11,962 nucleotides of DNA, from assembly GCA_964646985.1 (NCBI GenBank), contig CAZYFI010000042.1:1-11962 (forward strand), read 5' to 3'. Shown here in pieces: positions 1-6,996 of this stretch (positions within the stretch are counted from its first letter, which is position 1; each line of letters starts with the position of its first letter). Source of the DNA: UBA2253 sp964646985 (lineage in GTDB: Bacteria > Bacillota_I > Bacilli_A > ML615J-28 > CAG-698). The notes below the pieces were generated by a model. That model did not search any database and was not told the DNA's origin. It saw nothing but the letters and a program-made list of their open reading frames with translations. Both the position numbers and the translations under genes were made by a program.

Positions 1-964
1 CAAAAGTGGCTAAGAAACTAAGTTGAAACCCCAAATGAAACATATAATAGGGATTGCTGATGAGCAATCCTAAAAAACAGATGCATAATCCATCAAGTGA
101 AGATAATTTTAAATTCCATTTTTTGTTAACAATCATAAAAACCCACATCAAACTAGCGCGAAAAATCGATGGTGTAAAATTGGTAATTATTAAATAAAGC
201 AACAAAAACCCAAAAATAGTTAGATTTTGTGCTTTTTCTCCTACTTTGATATATTGCAACAAAGAACCAAGCATACCTATAAATAGGCTTATATGCAACC
301 CAGAAATAGCAAATAAGTGCAAGATCCCGTTCTCTTTGATGGATTCTATTGTTTCATTTTCCAACCCTCTGCTGTCACCTAAAATGACTGCTAATAGAAA
401 CCCTGCACTTATGTCATCAAATTTACTAGTTATTTGTTCTTTTATTTTTTGCCCAATCAAATTAGGGTGAAATAAATGACGAACTACCGATACTTCGTTT
501 ACAAATAAAACGCCCACTACTTTTTGTCTTTTTAAATAATCAGCATAGTCAAACCCATAAGGAATACGTTCATGAGTCACTTCACTTGGTTCACCAGTAC
601 CGACAATGAAATCTCCTATTTTAATGGAAGTATTTTGATCATCATATATGATATAGAAACGAAGTTTGCTCTTTATCGTAATTTTTTGATATTTTTCTGT
701 TGATGATATATCTACCACCGTGCCGCTCACTTCATGAGTGGGTATTGGTTTATAATATTGTTCATAAAGAAAAAATAAAGCCCCAATTAACAAAAAAGCT
801 ATCAAACCAAAAATGAAAACAACTTTGCTTTTCTTACCTATAAAAAATAAAAGCATGATAAAAAAAACTCCTATCCAAAGATGGTTAAGAGTCAATAATC
901 CCAAAATTACAATAAGCGCAACAAAAAACCAATTATTAACCAACGCTTCATATGCAGATGTCAT
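1..964 (-). CDS. comEC: ComEC/Rec2 DNA-uptake channel protein, N-terminal part (cut by left edge)
   Basis: ComEC forms the inner-membrane pore through which single-stranded DNA enters during natural transformation. The visible 321 residues start at ATG 964-962 (MTSAYEALVNNW) and are open at the window edge. Residues about 12-67 hold two or three hydrophobic helices. Residues 75-165 are a soluble beta-rich stretch containing PYGFDYADYLKRQ, typical of the DUF4131/OB-like domain. The Competence domain then begins: LGDSRGLENETI (195-206), the diagnostic HLFAISGLHIS (216-226), FTPSIFRASLMW (263-274) and FHLGFQLSFLATF (309-321). The start lies 17 nt inside comEA, so translation is probably coupled. 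No good Shine-Dalgarno precedes it; TTG 943 and ATG 1006 are alternative starts in the same frame. The C-terminal beta-lactamase-like domain of many ComEC proteins would lie outside the window. Family assignment is firm; the start is less so. Confidence 0.93.
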   Translation of the reverse strand, partial: MTSAYEALVNNWFFVALIVILGLLTLNHLWIGVFFIMLLFFIGKKSKVVFIFGLIAFLLIGALFFLYEQYYKPIPTHEVSGTVVDISSTEKYQKITIKSKLRFYIIYDDQNTSIKIGDFIVGTGEPSEVTHERIPYGFDYADYLKRQKVVGVLFVNEVSVVRHLFHPNLIGQKIKEQITSKFDDISAGFLLAVILGDSRGLENETIESIKENGILHLFAISGLHISLFIGMLGSLLQYIKVGEKAQNLTIFGFLLLYLIITNFTPSIFRASLMWVFMIVNKKWNLKLSSLDGLCICFLGLLISNPYYMFHLGFQLSFLATF

Positions 965-1472
965 CTTTAATTTGGTCAAATAATTTTTGGGAAATTCCTT
1001 CCACATACAATAATTCCTCGATGCTGTTAAATTTACCATTGCTGTTGCGATAGGCGATGATACTCCTTGCTTTTACTTCCCCAATCCCGGATATCATCAT
1101 TAACTCACTTAATGTCGCTTTGTTAATCGAAATTTTATTCTCTATGTTTGTTTCACTGTTTTTCGGAACAAAGATAACCATTCCATCACTTACTTTGAGT
1201 GCCAAATTGATGGTGTTTGTTTGGGCATGTATTGTAAAACCTCCTGCAAGAATAATGGCATCATTAACACGAGAATTACTGTTTAAAAAATAAAGTCCTG
1301 GACGATTCACTTCACCTTTCACTTCAACTACAACATCGTGTTCAACCTCTATATCTGTTGTATCTTCAGGAATAATAACTTGTGTTTGTTTGGGTTTTGC
1401 AACAAGGAATCCAAATATAATGAATACAAGAACAAATGTAACTAAGACAATCGTTTTCACTTTTTTACTCAT
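948..1472 (-). CDS. comEA: ComEA competence DNA receptor
   Basis: ComEA is a membrane-anchored double-stranded DNA binding protein that passes DNA to ComEC. The 174-residue product has a short basic N-terminus, one membrane helix at about residues 7-24 that anchors the rest outside the cell, an acidic linker (35-46), an SLBB-type domain at about 47-103 (VVVEVKGEVNRPGLY, then DAIILAGGF), and a C-terminal helix-hairpin-helix pair at 114-174. The HhH part carries INKATLSELMMISGIGEVKA (115-134) and VEGISQKLFDQI (157-168), the standard ComEA DNA-binding signature. Length and domain order match Gram-positive ComEA. It is followed by comEC in overlap, the classic operon order. ATG 1472 has a modest GTGGGG Shine-Dalgarno 8 nt upstream. 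The gene ends in TGA exactly at the end of the HhH domain, which supports the standard code. Confidence 0.95.
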   Translation of the reverse strand: MSKKVKTIVLVTFVLVFIIFGFLVAKPKQTQVIIPEDTTDIEVEHDVVVEVKGEVNRPGLYFLNSNSRVNDAIILAGGFTIHAQTNTINLALKVSDGMVIFVPKNSETNIENKISINKATLSELMMISGIGEVKARSIIAYRNSNGKFNSIEELLYVEGISQKLFDQIKDDICI

Positions 1473-1492
1473 CGTGGTTACCCCACTTATAT

Positions 1493-1506
1493 ATTATCTT
1501 GATAAT
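1493..1506. repeat. Short perfect inverted repeat upstream of comEA (possible operator)
   Basis: The sequence ATTATC TT GATAAT is two perfect 6-bp arms around a 2-nt spacer, 21-34 nt upstream of the comEA ATG. Position and symmetry fit a dimeric-regulator site over a core promoter. The bases are AT-rich, so chance occurrence is quite possible. No regulator is known from this window. Confidence 0.3.
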
Positions 1507-1551
1507 CGCAATTTTCGCTTTGAGAAAAATATTTGTTTTTTATGAAAACAC

Positions 1552-1580
1552 TTTCGCAAATCTTTCTAATATGATATAAT
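1552..1580 (+). promoter_or_regulatory. Extended -10 sigma-A promoter of the amidase lipoprotein gene
   Basis: TATAAT at 1575-1580 is preceded by TG at 1572-1573, giving a perfect extended -10 (TGaTATAAT). The hexamer 17 nt upstream, TTTCGC (1552-1557), is a poor -35 match, as is common for extended -10 promoters. Transcription should start near 1587, leaving a leader of only about 18 nt. Confidence 0.75.
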
Positions 1581-1592
1581 AAAGAAAAAGAT

Positions 1593-1599
1593 AAAGGAG
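1593..1599 (+). promoter_or_regulatory. Ribosome binding site of the amidase gene
   Basis: AAAGGAG lies 5 nt before the ATG at 1605. Together with the signal peptide that starts right there, it fixes the start. Confidence 0.85.
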
Positions 1600-1604
1600 T
1601 ATAT

Positions 1605-3524
1605 ATGAAAAATAATAAAATCTTTCTTGTTTTGTTTTTATTCATTTTAGGTTTCGTGTTTGTTGGTTGCAATGAACCAGAAATCCCAGATGATGAAGAT
1701 GATCCAATTATCCCTACATTAAGTGTTTCAACAGAAACTGTTAGCTTAAAAGTAGAAGAAACCCAACAAATTATAGCCACCATTGGTAACACACCCGAAG
1801 TGTTAACAGCGGTATTTACTTCTAGTAATGATGCAATCGCCACCGTTACTCAAGCAGGGTTGATTTCAGCTCTTGCTGCTGGCCAAGCAACCATTACTGT
1901 ATCCATCACTGGTTATGCCACAATAACAAAAACAATCAATGTAACTGTAGAAGCCAAGGAGGATCCAATTCCCGTTTCACCATTGACTCTAACAGGTCCA
2001 AATACGGTTTTTGTTGGTCAATCAGTTACACTAACAGCAACCGATTCAGGCAATCCTGAAAATACTGTATTTTGGGAATCTTCTGATACTTCTATTTTAA
2101 AAGTATCACAAGAAGGTCTCGTAACTGGTGTTGCTGGTGGAGTGGCAAAAGTCATTATCACTTCATTTTATACCGTTGACACAATGGAATTAGAAATCAC
2201 CGTTTCTATTCCTGATGCCACTGGTCTTGAAATTGCACCAATAAATTTAACAACCATTTCGCTTTCTTCAAACTTCAAGTTGGTTGCCCAAATATTACCT
2301 GTTGGAGCAGTTGGCGAAATTTTATGGGAATCAAGCAATGATGCGATTGCAACCATTGATGAAACAGGGAAAGTTAAGCCTATGGGCCCAGGAGAAGTGA
2401 CAATGAAAGCTACCATCAAAGATACTACATTTACTGCAGAAGTAACCTTCTCAGTCACACCAACTCCAACTGAAATTTTTGATATGCTACATGAAGAAAA
2501 TCCAATCATTAAAAATATCACCGTATTTGGTTGGGAAACAAATGGAACTTACACTTATGATATGTATTCTAGTGTTAGTAAATATTTAGCAGAACCTCTT
2601 AACGTAACAGAGTCTTTGATTTCCTTAACTCTAGAAAACCGTCCTGGTATTATCAAAGAAAGTACAGAATACATTACTATTCATGATACAGCATCCGCTG
2701 CAGCTTCTGCTGGAGCCGTTGCTCATAATTCTTATGTCACCAATGGTGGTGGTGGAACTTCATGGCACTACACACTTGGAAATGACGGAATTTTCCATCA
2801 CGTTCCAAACAATGAAGTCGCTTACCATGCAGGTGATGGTAGTCGCCAATATGCTATGAATGCCACAAACAATGATACTGGAATTGTAGCCTCAAGCAAA
2901 GAAAAACCAATTGTTACCATTACCCCTGATGGCTATTATGCTTTAAATGGTGAAAAATCAAAAATTTTAGCACCTACTAATAATGGAGCCATTTTAACAA
3001 CAGCCAGAATCAACAATTTAGGTGTTCAAACCGTTGTTGGTACCAACGGCAACTGGTGGATTGGCAATACCTGGTATAGTTCAACCTACAACTATATTGG
3101 CAATGGCGGTGGAAATCGCAATAGCATCGGTATTGAAAGCTGCGTAAACAAAGGAAGCGATGTTTTCCTAACTTGGCAATTGCTGGCAAAACTTGTTGCT
3201 TACTTAATGGAAGAACAAGGATTGGGGATTGACCGCGTTGTGCAACATCACTACTTTAGTGGAAAAGATTGCCCAATGACAATGAGACATGCAGAAATGT
3301 GGAACTACTTTAAAGAAATGGTTCAAGCTGAATATTTGGTTAGAACAGTTCTAAAAGATTACACCATTACTTTCCAATCAAGCAATCCTGATTTAATCAG
3401 CGCCTCAGGAAGAATCATTAATTTACCTACAGTTGCAACAAGAGCAAGTTATTCTGTTCGTATTTCTAATGAATCTGGATACAACGCTACAAAAGTTTAC
3501 TATGTAAACTTACCTGCAAAATAA
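1605..3524 (+). CDS. Lipoprotein N-acetylmuramoyl-L-alanine amidase (Amidase_2) with bacterial Ig-like domains
   Basis: A 639-residue surface lipoprotein predicted to cut the amide bond between N-acetylmuramic acid and L-alanine in peptidoglycan. The signal peptide (1-21) ends in lipobox FVGC, with Cys22 as lipid anchor, followed by an acidic linker (24-34). Three Big2-type Ig-like repeats follow at about 39-116, 125-201 and 205-285, each with the SSN/SSD...I..V...G.V pattern. The amidase domain spans about 340-580: His360 (ITIHDTAS), Tyr389 (SWHYT), AYHAGDG (406-412), Glu511 (NSIGIESC), His548 and SGKDCP with Lys554 and Cys556. By comparison with T7 lysozyme, His360, His548 and Cys556 are the zinc ligands, and Tyr389 and Lys554 the catalytic helpers. 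About 90 residues (413-505) are inserted before the Glu motif. The tail (585-637) resembles an atrophied Ig-like domain (FQSSNPDLISASGRI). It has its own promoter and terminator. Its physiological role (remodelling, lysis of other cells, or recycling) cannot be told from the sequence. Confidence 0.9.
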   Translation: MKNNKIFLVLFLFILGFVFVGCNEPEIPDDEDDPIIPTLSVSTETVSLKVEETQQIIATIGNTPEVLTAVFTSSNDAIATVTQAGLISALAAGQATITVSITGYATITKTINVTVEAKEDPIPVSPLTLTGPNTVFVGQSVTLTATDSGNPENTVFWESSDTSILKVSQEGLVTGVAGGVAKVIITSFYTVDTMELEITVSIPDATGLEIAPINLTTISLSSNFKLVAQILPVGAVGEILWESSNDAIATIDETGKVKPMGPGEVTMKATIKDTTFTAEVTFSVTPTPTEIFDMLHEENPIIKNITVFGWETNGTYTYDMYSSVSKYLAEPLNVTESLISLTLENRPGIIKESTEYITIHDTASAAASAGAVAHNSYVTNGGGGTSWHYTLGNDGIFHHVPNNEVAYHAGDGSRQYAMNATNNDTGIVASSKEKPIVTITPDGYYALNGEKSKILAPTNNGAILTTARINNLGVQTVVGTNGNWWIGNTWYSSTYNYIGNGGGNRNSIGIESCVNKGSDVFLTWQLLAKLVAYLMEEQGLGIDRVVQHHYFSGKDCPMTMRHAEMWNYFKEMVQAEYLVRTVLKDYTITFQSSNPDLISASGRIINLPTVATRASYSVRISNESGYNATKVYYVNLPAK

Positions 3525-3530
3525 AACAGC

Positions 3531-3558
3531 AAAAGCACGGTTCGCCCGTGCTTTTTTT
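3531..3558. terminator. Bidirectional intrinsic terminator between amidase gene and recD2
   Basis: A perfect 10-bp stem, AAAAGCACGG (3531-3540) with CCGTGCTTTT (3546-3555), closes a TTCGC loop and is followed by a run of T. On the minus strand the same stem is followed by TTTTGCTGTTTTATTTT, so it can also end the uvrB-mnmA-recD2 transcript. Its T-run overlaps the recD2 stop codon (3557-3559), so the two convergent genes share one compact terminator. Confidence 0.9.
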
Positions 3559-5848
3559 ATTTCATAAAGTCATATGGTGTGATTTCTTCTAATTCAGAAA
3601 TCTCTAATTGTTCATAAGGTGTGTTCAAACGCAAATGATCTTTGATCCGTTCTTGTAATTTCGTTTGCCTTTTTGCTTCAATTCCGGCAATTCCATGAAT
3701 AAAAGCTTCAATGCTTCCCATCATAATCAAATATTTTTTTGCTCTGGTAATCGCAGTATAAATTAACTTTCTCTTAAGCATGACATAATAACGATAAGAA
3801 AAAGGAATAATCGCACAATCAAATTCACTGCCTTGTGACTTGTGAATCGAAATCGCATAAGCATGCGTTAAATCTTCTAAATCATCTTTTTTATAAACAA
3901 CGCTACCAAAATCAAACATAACCGTTAAGCTTTGAAATTCATCATCGCTAAAATCGAGTGTTAAGACATATCCAATATCGCCATTCATTACTTTCTTCTC
4001 GCTTCGATTGACCAATTGAATGACTTTGTCATTTACACGAAAGATGCGATTCATGTGTTTGAGTTCTTTTCCTTGTTTGGGATTGAATCGCTCTTGCATT
4101 TTAGTATTGATGGCATTAATTCCTACTTCACCTTTATACATCGGAACCAACACCTGAATATCTTTGATCAAATCAAGCCCTTTATTCATGGCTTGTTCTA
4201 CTGTTTTTAGCACATTGGGAATGATATCTTGATCTTGCATATTAATAAAATTACGATCAGATTGTCTTTCTAAAATACCCTCAGGAACAATTCCTGTATT
4301 GATTTGGTGCGCTAAGGCAACAATGGAAGAATCTTCTGCTTGACGATGAATCTTTGTAAGTCTAATCGTGGTGATTTCTTTAGAACCAATCAAATCATTC
4401 AGAACATCTCCAGGACCAACAGATGGAAGCTGATCAACATCTCCAACTAACACCACTTTTACATCATCTTCAATGGCACCAAGAAGTCTTGCTGCCAATC
4501 CTAAATCAATCATTGAAACTTCATCAATGATGACAATTTTCGCATCTACCCTTGCAAGTGGGCCAAAGCGATATATTCCGTGGCCTTCATATCCTAAGAA
4601 TTTATGAATTGTCATAGCTTGATAATTCGTCAATTCTTTCAATCGTTTTGCTGCTCTTCCAGTTGGAGCAAGCAAAGCGATTTTTTCTCTTATTTGTTCG
4701 TTGGGATAAAGCTTTAAAATACACTCGATGAATCCTTTGATTATCGTTGATTTTCCGGTTCCAGGTCCTCCAGTAATAATGGATATATGTTCTTTTAAAG
4801 CCATTTTGATGGCTTCTTTTTGCTTTTCTCCATATTCTATTTTATTGATGTTAGCGGCATGATTTAATGCTTTTTCTATTTCTTCATCAGAAAAAGACAA
4901 ATTAGACTCATGGTTTAAAAAAGTATGAATTCGATCTGCCAATAAGATCTCCGAGTGGTACAATCGCAAATCATAAATGCTTTTTTCATCATCAATGATG
5001 ATTTCATGATCATTTTGCAATGCCTCTAAGGTTTCTTGAAAATTATCATGTGATAATATTTCTTCTTCTTGGTTTAATTCTTCTGCGGCTTTTTGGTATA
5101 AGTTTCCCATCTCTGCAAAAGTATCTCCATTTGCATAACAAATTTGGCGAATCAAAAACATAATCAAAGCTTTTAAACGAATCGGACTATCCTTCTTCAC
5201 TCCGACTTCTAATGCTATTTTATCAGCCCTGCGAAAACCAAATCCTTCAAGCAAAGATATTAAGGCATAGGGATTCTCTAAAATCTTATCTAACGCTTGG
5301 GTCCCCAAAACACGCATTACTTTTGTTGCGGTTCTCATTGTCATTCCCAAATCAAGAAGTCCAACCAATGTTTGTTTGTTTTTTTGAAAATCACTTAGCG
5401 TTTCGTAAATGATTTCTTTTTGGTTGTGGGAAATTCCCTCAACTTGATCCAGAACACTTTTATCTTGTTCGATTTTACTAATGCAATCTTCACCAAGTGC
5501 TTGGAATATTTTTGTTGCCGTTTTTTTTCCAATCCCAGGAAATAACTCGCTTGACAAAAAAGTGATTACACCTTCAAGTGTGTTTTCATTGCGCAACTGA
5601 CATTGTGAAGCTTTGAATTGAATCCCATATTGGTTCGTGATGAATTCGCCAATAAAGTCGTATTGTTCATCCACCAAAGGCTGGCGTTCAAAATTCGCTG
5701 TGACATTCAAAATGTTCGTAAATAATTTGGCCTTGTACTTGGCAATGCGATTATCTTGATAATCTAGTTTTACTTTTACAACGCCAAAATGAGTTTCTTC
5801 GCTATAATAAGTAACTTTAAAAATCACACCATTTAAAGATTCTTCCAT
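3557..5848 (-). CDS. recD2: RecD2-type ATP-dependent 5'-3' DNA helicase
   Basis: RecD2 is an SF1B helicase that works without RecBC and has been linked to replication-fork maintenance and repair in Bacillus and Deinococcus. The 763-residue product is full length for the family. It has an N-terminal OB-like domain (about 1-85), tandem helix-hairpin-helix units (LFPGIGKKTA at 102-111, further HhH to about 215), then the motor: Walker A GGPGTGKST (360-368), APTGRAAKRL (394-403), Walker B IIDEVSMID (440-448), GDVDQLPSVGPGD (469-481), the HRQ motif (501-503), AISIHKSQGSEFD (665-677) and IYTAITRAKK (696-705). The C-terminus ends in TPYDFMK. All motor motifs look intact. ATG 5848 has GGGAG 5 nt upstream. 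It is the last gene of the uvrB-mnmA-recD2 unit, 28 nt after mnmA. Confidence 0.96.
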   Translation of the reverse strand: MEESLNGVIFKVTYYSEETHFGVVKVKLDYQDNRIAKYKAKLFTNILNVTANFERQPLVDEQYDFIGEFITNQYGIQFKASQCQLRNENTLEGVITFLSSELFPGIGKKTATKIFQALGEDCISKIEQDKSVLDQVEGISHNQKEIIYETLSDFQKNKQTLVGLLDLGMTMRTATKVMRVLGTQALDKILENPYALISLLEGFGFRRADKIALEVGVKKDSPIRLKALIMFLIRQICYANGDTFAEMGNLYQKAAEELNQEEEILSHDNFQETLEALQNDHEIIIDDEKSIYDLRLYHSEILLADRIHTFLNHESNLSFSDEEIEKALNHAANINKIEYGEKQKEAIKMALKEHISIITGGPGTGKSTIIKGFIECILKLYPNEQIREKIALLAPTGRAAKRLKELTNYQAMTIHKFLGYEGHGIYRFGPLARVDAKIVIIDEVSMIDLGLAARLLGAIEDDVKVVLVGDVDQLPSVGPGDVLNDLIGSKEITTIRLTKIHRQAEDSSIVALAHQINTGIVPEGILERQSDRNFINMQDQDIIPNVLKTVEQAMNKGLDLIKDIQVLVPMYKGEVGINAINTKMQERFNPKQGKELKHMNRIFRVNDKVIQLVNRSEKKVMNGDIGYVLTLDFSDDEFQSLTVMFDFGSVVYKKDDLEDLTHAYAISIHKSQGSEFDCAIIPFSYRYYVMLKRKLIYTAITRAKKYLIMMGSIEAFIHGIAGIEAKRQTKLQERIKDHLRLNTPYEQLEISELEEITPYDFMK

Positions 5849-5876
5849 ATAATCTCCCTAACAAATTGTATCTTTA

Positions 5877-6992
5877 TTAATAAGGTCTTAACTCTTGATC
5901 CATATATACCTTGGAAATGGTCCCTCCACCAATTAATTGCTCTCCATGATAAAAAACAGCAGCTTGACCAGGAGTAACCGTTTTGGCTGTTTGTGGATAG
6001 CTGACTTGACAAGTGGTATCATCAATCCATTTGAGAAACACCGGATGATCCATTCCCCGATAACGGAATTTCGCAAGGCATTGTTCTTCTTTCTTTTCAT
6101 CTAAAAGCCAATTAACATCACTAACAATCGCATTGTTGGAATACAACAATGCTTGTTTGTCTCCTCGTCCCACAAAAAGGGTATTGGTTGCGACTTCTTT
6201 TCCTAACACAAACCAAGGTTCTCCAGCACCACCAATTTTGAGCCCTTTTCTTTGGCCTATCGTATAATACATGGTTCCTTCGTGATTCCCGACAATCTCA
6301 CCATCCAATGTTTTGATATATCCGGGTTTTGCTGGCAAATAATTTTTTAAAAATTCGCGAAAATTCCGTTCGCCAATAAAACAAACTCCAGTTGAGTCTT
6401 TTTTAGAAGCAACCTGCAAATGATATTGTTTTGCTTTCTCTCTGACATCTTTTTTTACCATATCCCCAATCGGAAACAGTGTTTTCGCAAGTTGTTCTTT
6501 CGTTAACTGACATAAAAAATAACTTTGGTCTTTGGAAGCATCAACACCTCTTAATAACTGAACAGATGGCGTAAATATTGTTCTTGCATAGTGTCCCATC
6601 GCAATATAATCAGCACCAAGTTCGAGGGCTTTTTTTAAAAAGGCTTTAAACTTAATCTCTTTGTTGCACATAATATCAGGATTGGGAGTACGGTTATTAC
6701 GATATTCATTTAAGAAATATTGGAACACAAGATCCCAATATTCTTGTACAAAATCAATACGTTCAAATGGTATGCCCAAAGCATTAGCCACGTTCAATGC
6801 ATCCATATAGTCTTGTTCTTGAGGACAAACTTCATCATAGATGTGAGGATTCCCTAAAATATCATTGTTCAAAGAAGAATCCCAATTACGCATGAAAATT
6901 CCTGTCACGTCATAACCTTGTTCTAACAAGTTAATGACCGCAACGGCACTATCCACACCACCTGATAATCCAACAATTACTTTTTCTTTCAT
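5877..6992 (-). CDS. mnmA: tRNA-specific 2-thiouridylase MnmA
   Basis: MnmA inserts sulfur at C2 of wobble uridine 34 in tRNA-Lys, -Glu and -Gln, using ATP and sulfur passed from a cysteine desulfurase. The 371-residue product is of normal length. The PP-loop SGGVDS (10-15) binds ATP. The catalytic pair is Cys109 (NPDIMCNKEIKF) and Cys204 (GVCFIGERNF). TNPD-like RTPNPD (101-106), AMGHYAR (131-137), KDQSYFL (154-160) and YTIGQRKGL (243-251) are family hallmarks, and the C-terminal beta-barrel (about 285-365) is complete. ATG 6992 is 4 nt after the uvrB stop. Its AAGGT ribosome site (7003-6999) covers the last uvrB sense codon and the stop, so the two are probably translationally coupled. In Bacillus subtilis trmU/mnmA also lies just upstream of the recD2 gene yrrC, with yrrB between; no yrrB is present here. 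No cysteine desulfurase gene is in the window. Confidence 0.97.
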   Translation of the reverse strand: MKEKVIVGLSGGVDSAVAVINLLEQGYDVTGIFMRNWDSSLNNDILGNPHIYDEVCPQEQDYMDALNVANALGIPFERIDFVQEYWDLVFQYFLNEYRNNRTPNPDIMCNKEIKFKAFLKKALELGADYIAMGHYARTIFTPSVQLLRGVDASKDQSYFLCQLTKEQLAKTLFPIGDMVKKDVREKAKQYHLQVASKKDSTGVCFIGERNFREFLKNYLPAKPGYIKTLDGEIVGNHEGTMYYTIGQRKGLKIGGAGEPWFVLGKEVATNTLFVGRGDKQALLYSNNAIVSDVNWLLDEKKEEQCLAKFRYRGMDHPVFLKWIDDTTCQVSYPQTAKTVTPGQAAVFYHGEQLIGGGTISKVYMDQELRPY

Positions 6993-6996
6993 TTTA

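Larger units (their letters stand above)
1473..1604. promoter_or_regulatory. Divergent intergenic region between comEA and the amidase gene
   Basis: This 132-nt gap must drive comEA/comEC leftward and the amidase gene rightward. The rightward promoter is clear and is listed separately. For comEA no good -35/-10 pair is visible: GATAAT and TATAAG hexamers lie 20-35 nt upstream of its start, but no TTGACA-like box stands at 16-18 nt from either. A perfect inverted repeat, ATTATC-TT-GATAAT (1493-1506), overlaps these candidate -10 elements. Confidence 0.6.

Noticed and set aside
246..470. Plus-strand open frame of 74 codons in the left part
   Set aside because: It lies fully antisense to the conserved Competence domain of comEC.
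948..950. TGA read as tryptophan, as in Mycoplasma
   Set aside because: comEA and the walJ-like gene end in TGA exactly at the expected protein ends, and reading through gives no family continuation.
1523..1550. A-tract/T-tract pattern resembling a ComK box upstream of comEA
   Set aside because: The spacing between AAAA and TTTT runs is 6 or 7 rather than 5, and such runs are common in AT-rich DNA; no second box is present.
1487..1843. Antisense open frame overlapping the start of the amidase gene
   Set aside because: It mirrors the Big2 coding region, crosses the amidase promoter and has no family-like sequence; the sense frame has clear domains.
2168..2521. Antisense open frame inside the third Ig-like repeat of the amidase
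   Set aside because: It is a shadow of a repeat-rich coding sequence with no ribosome site or recognisable domain.
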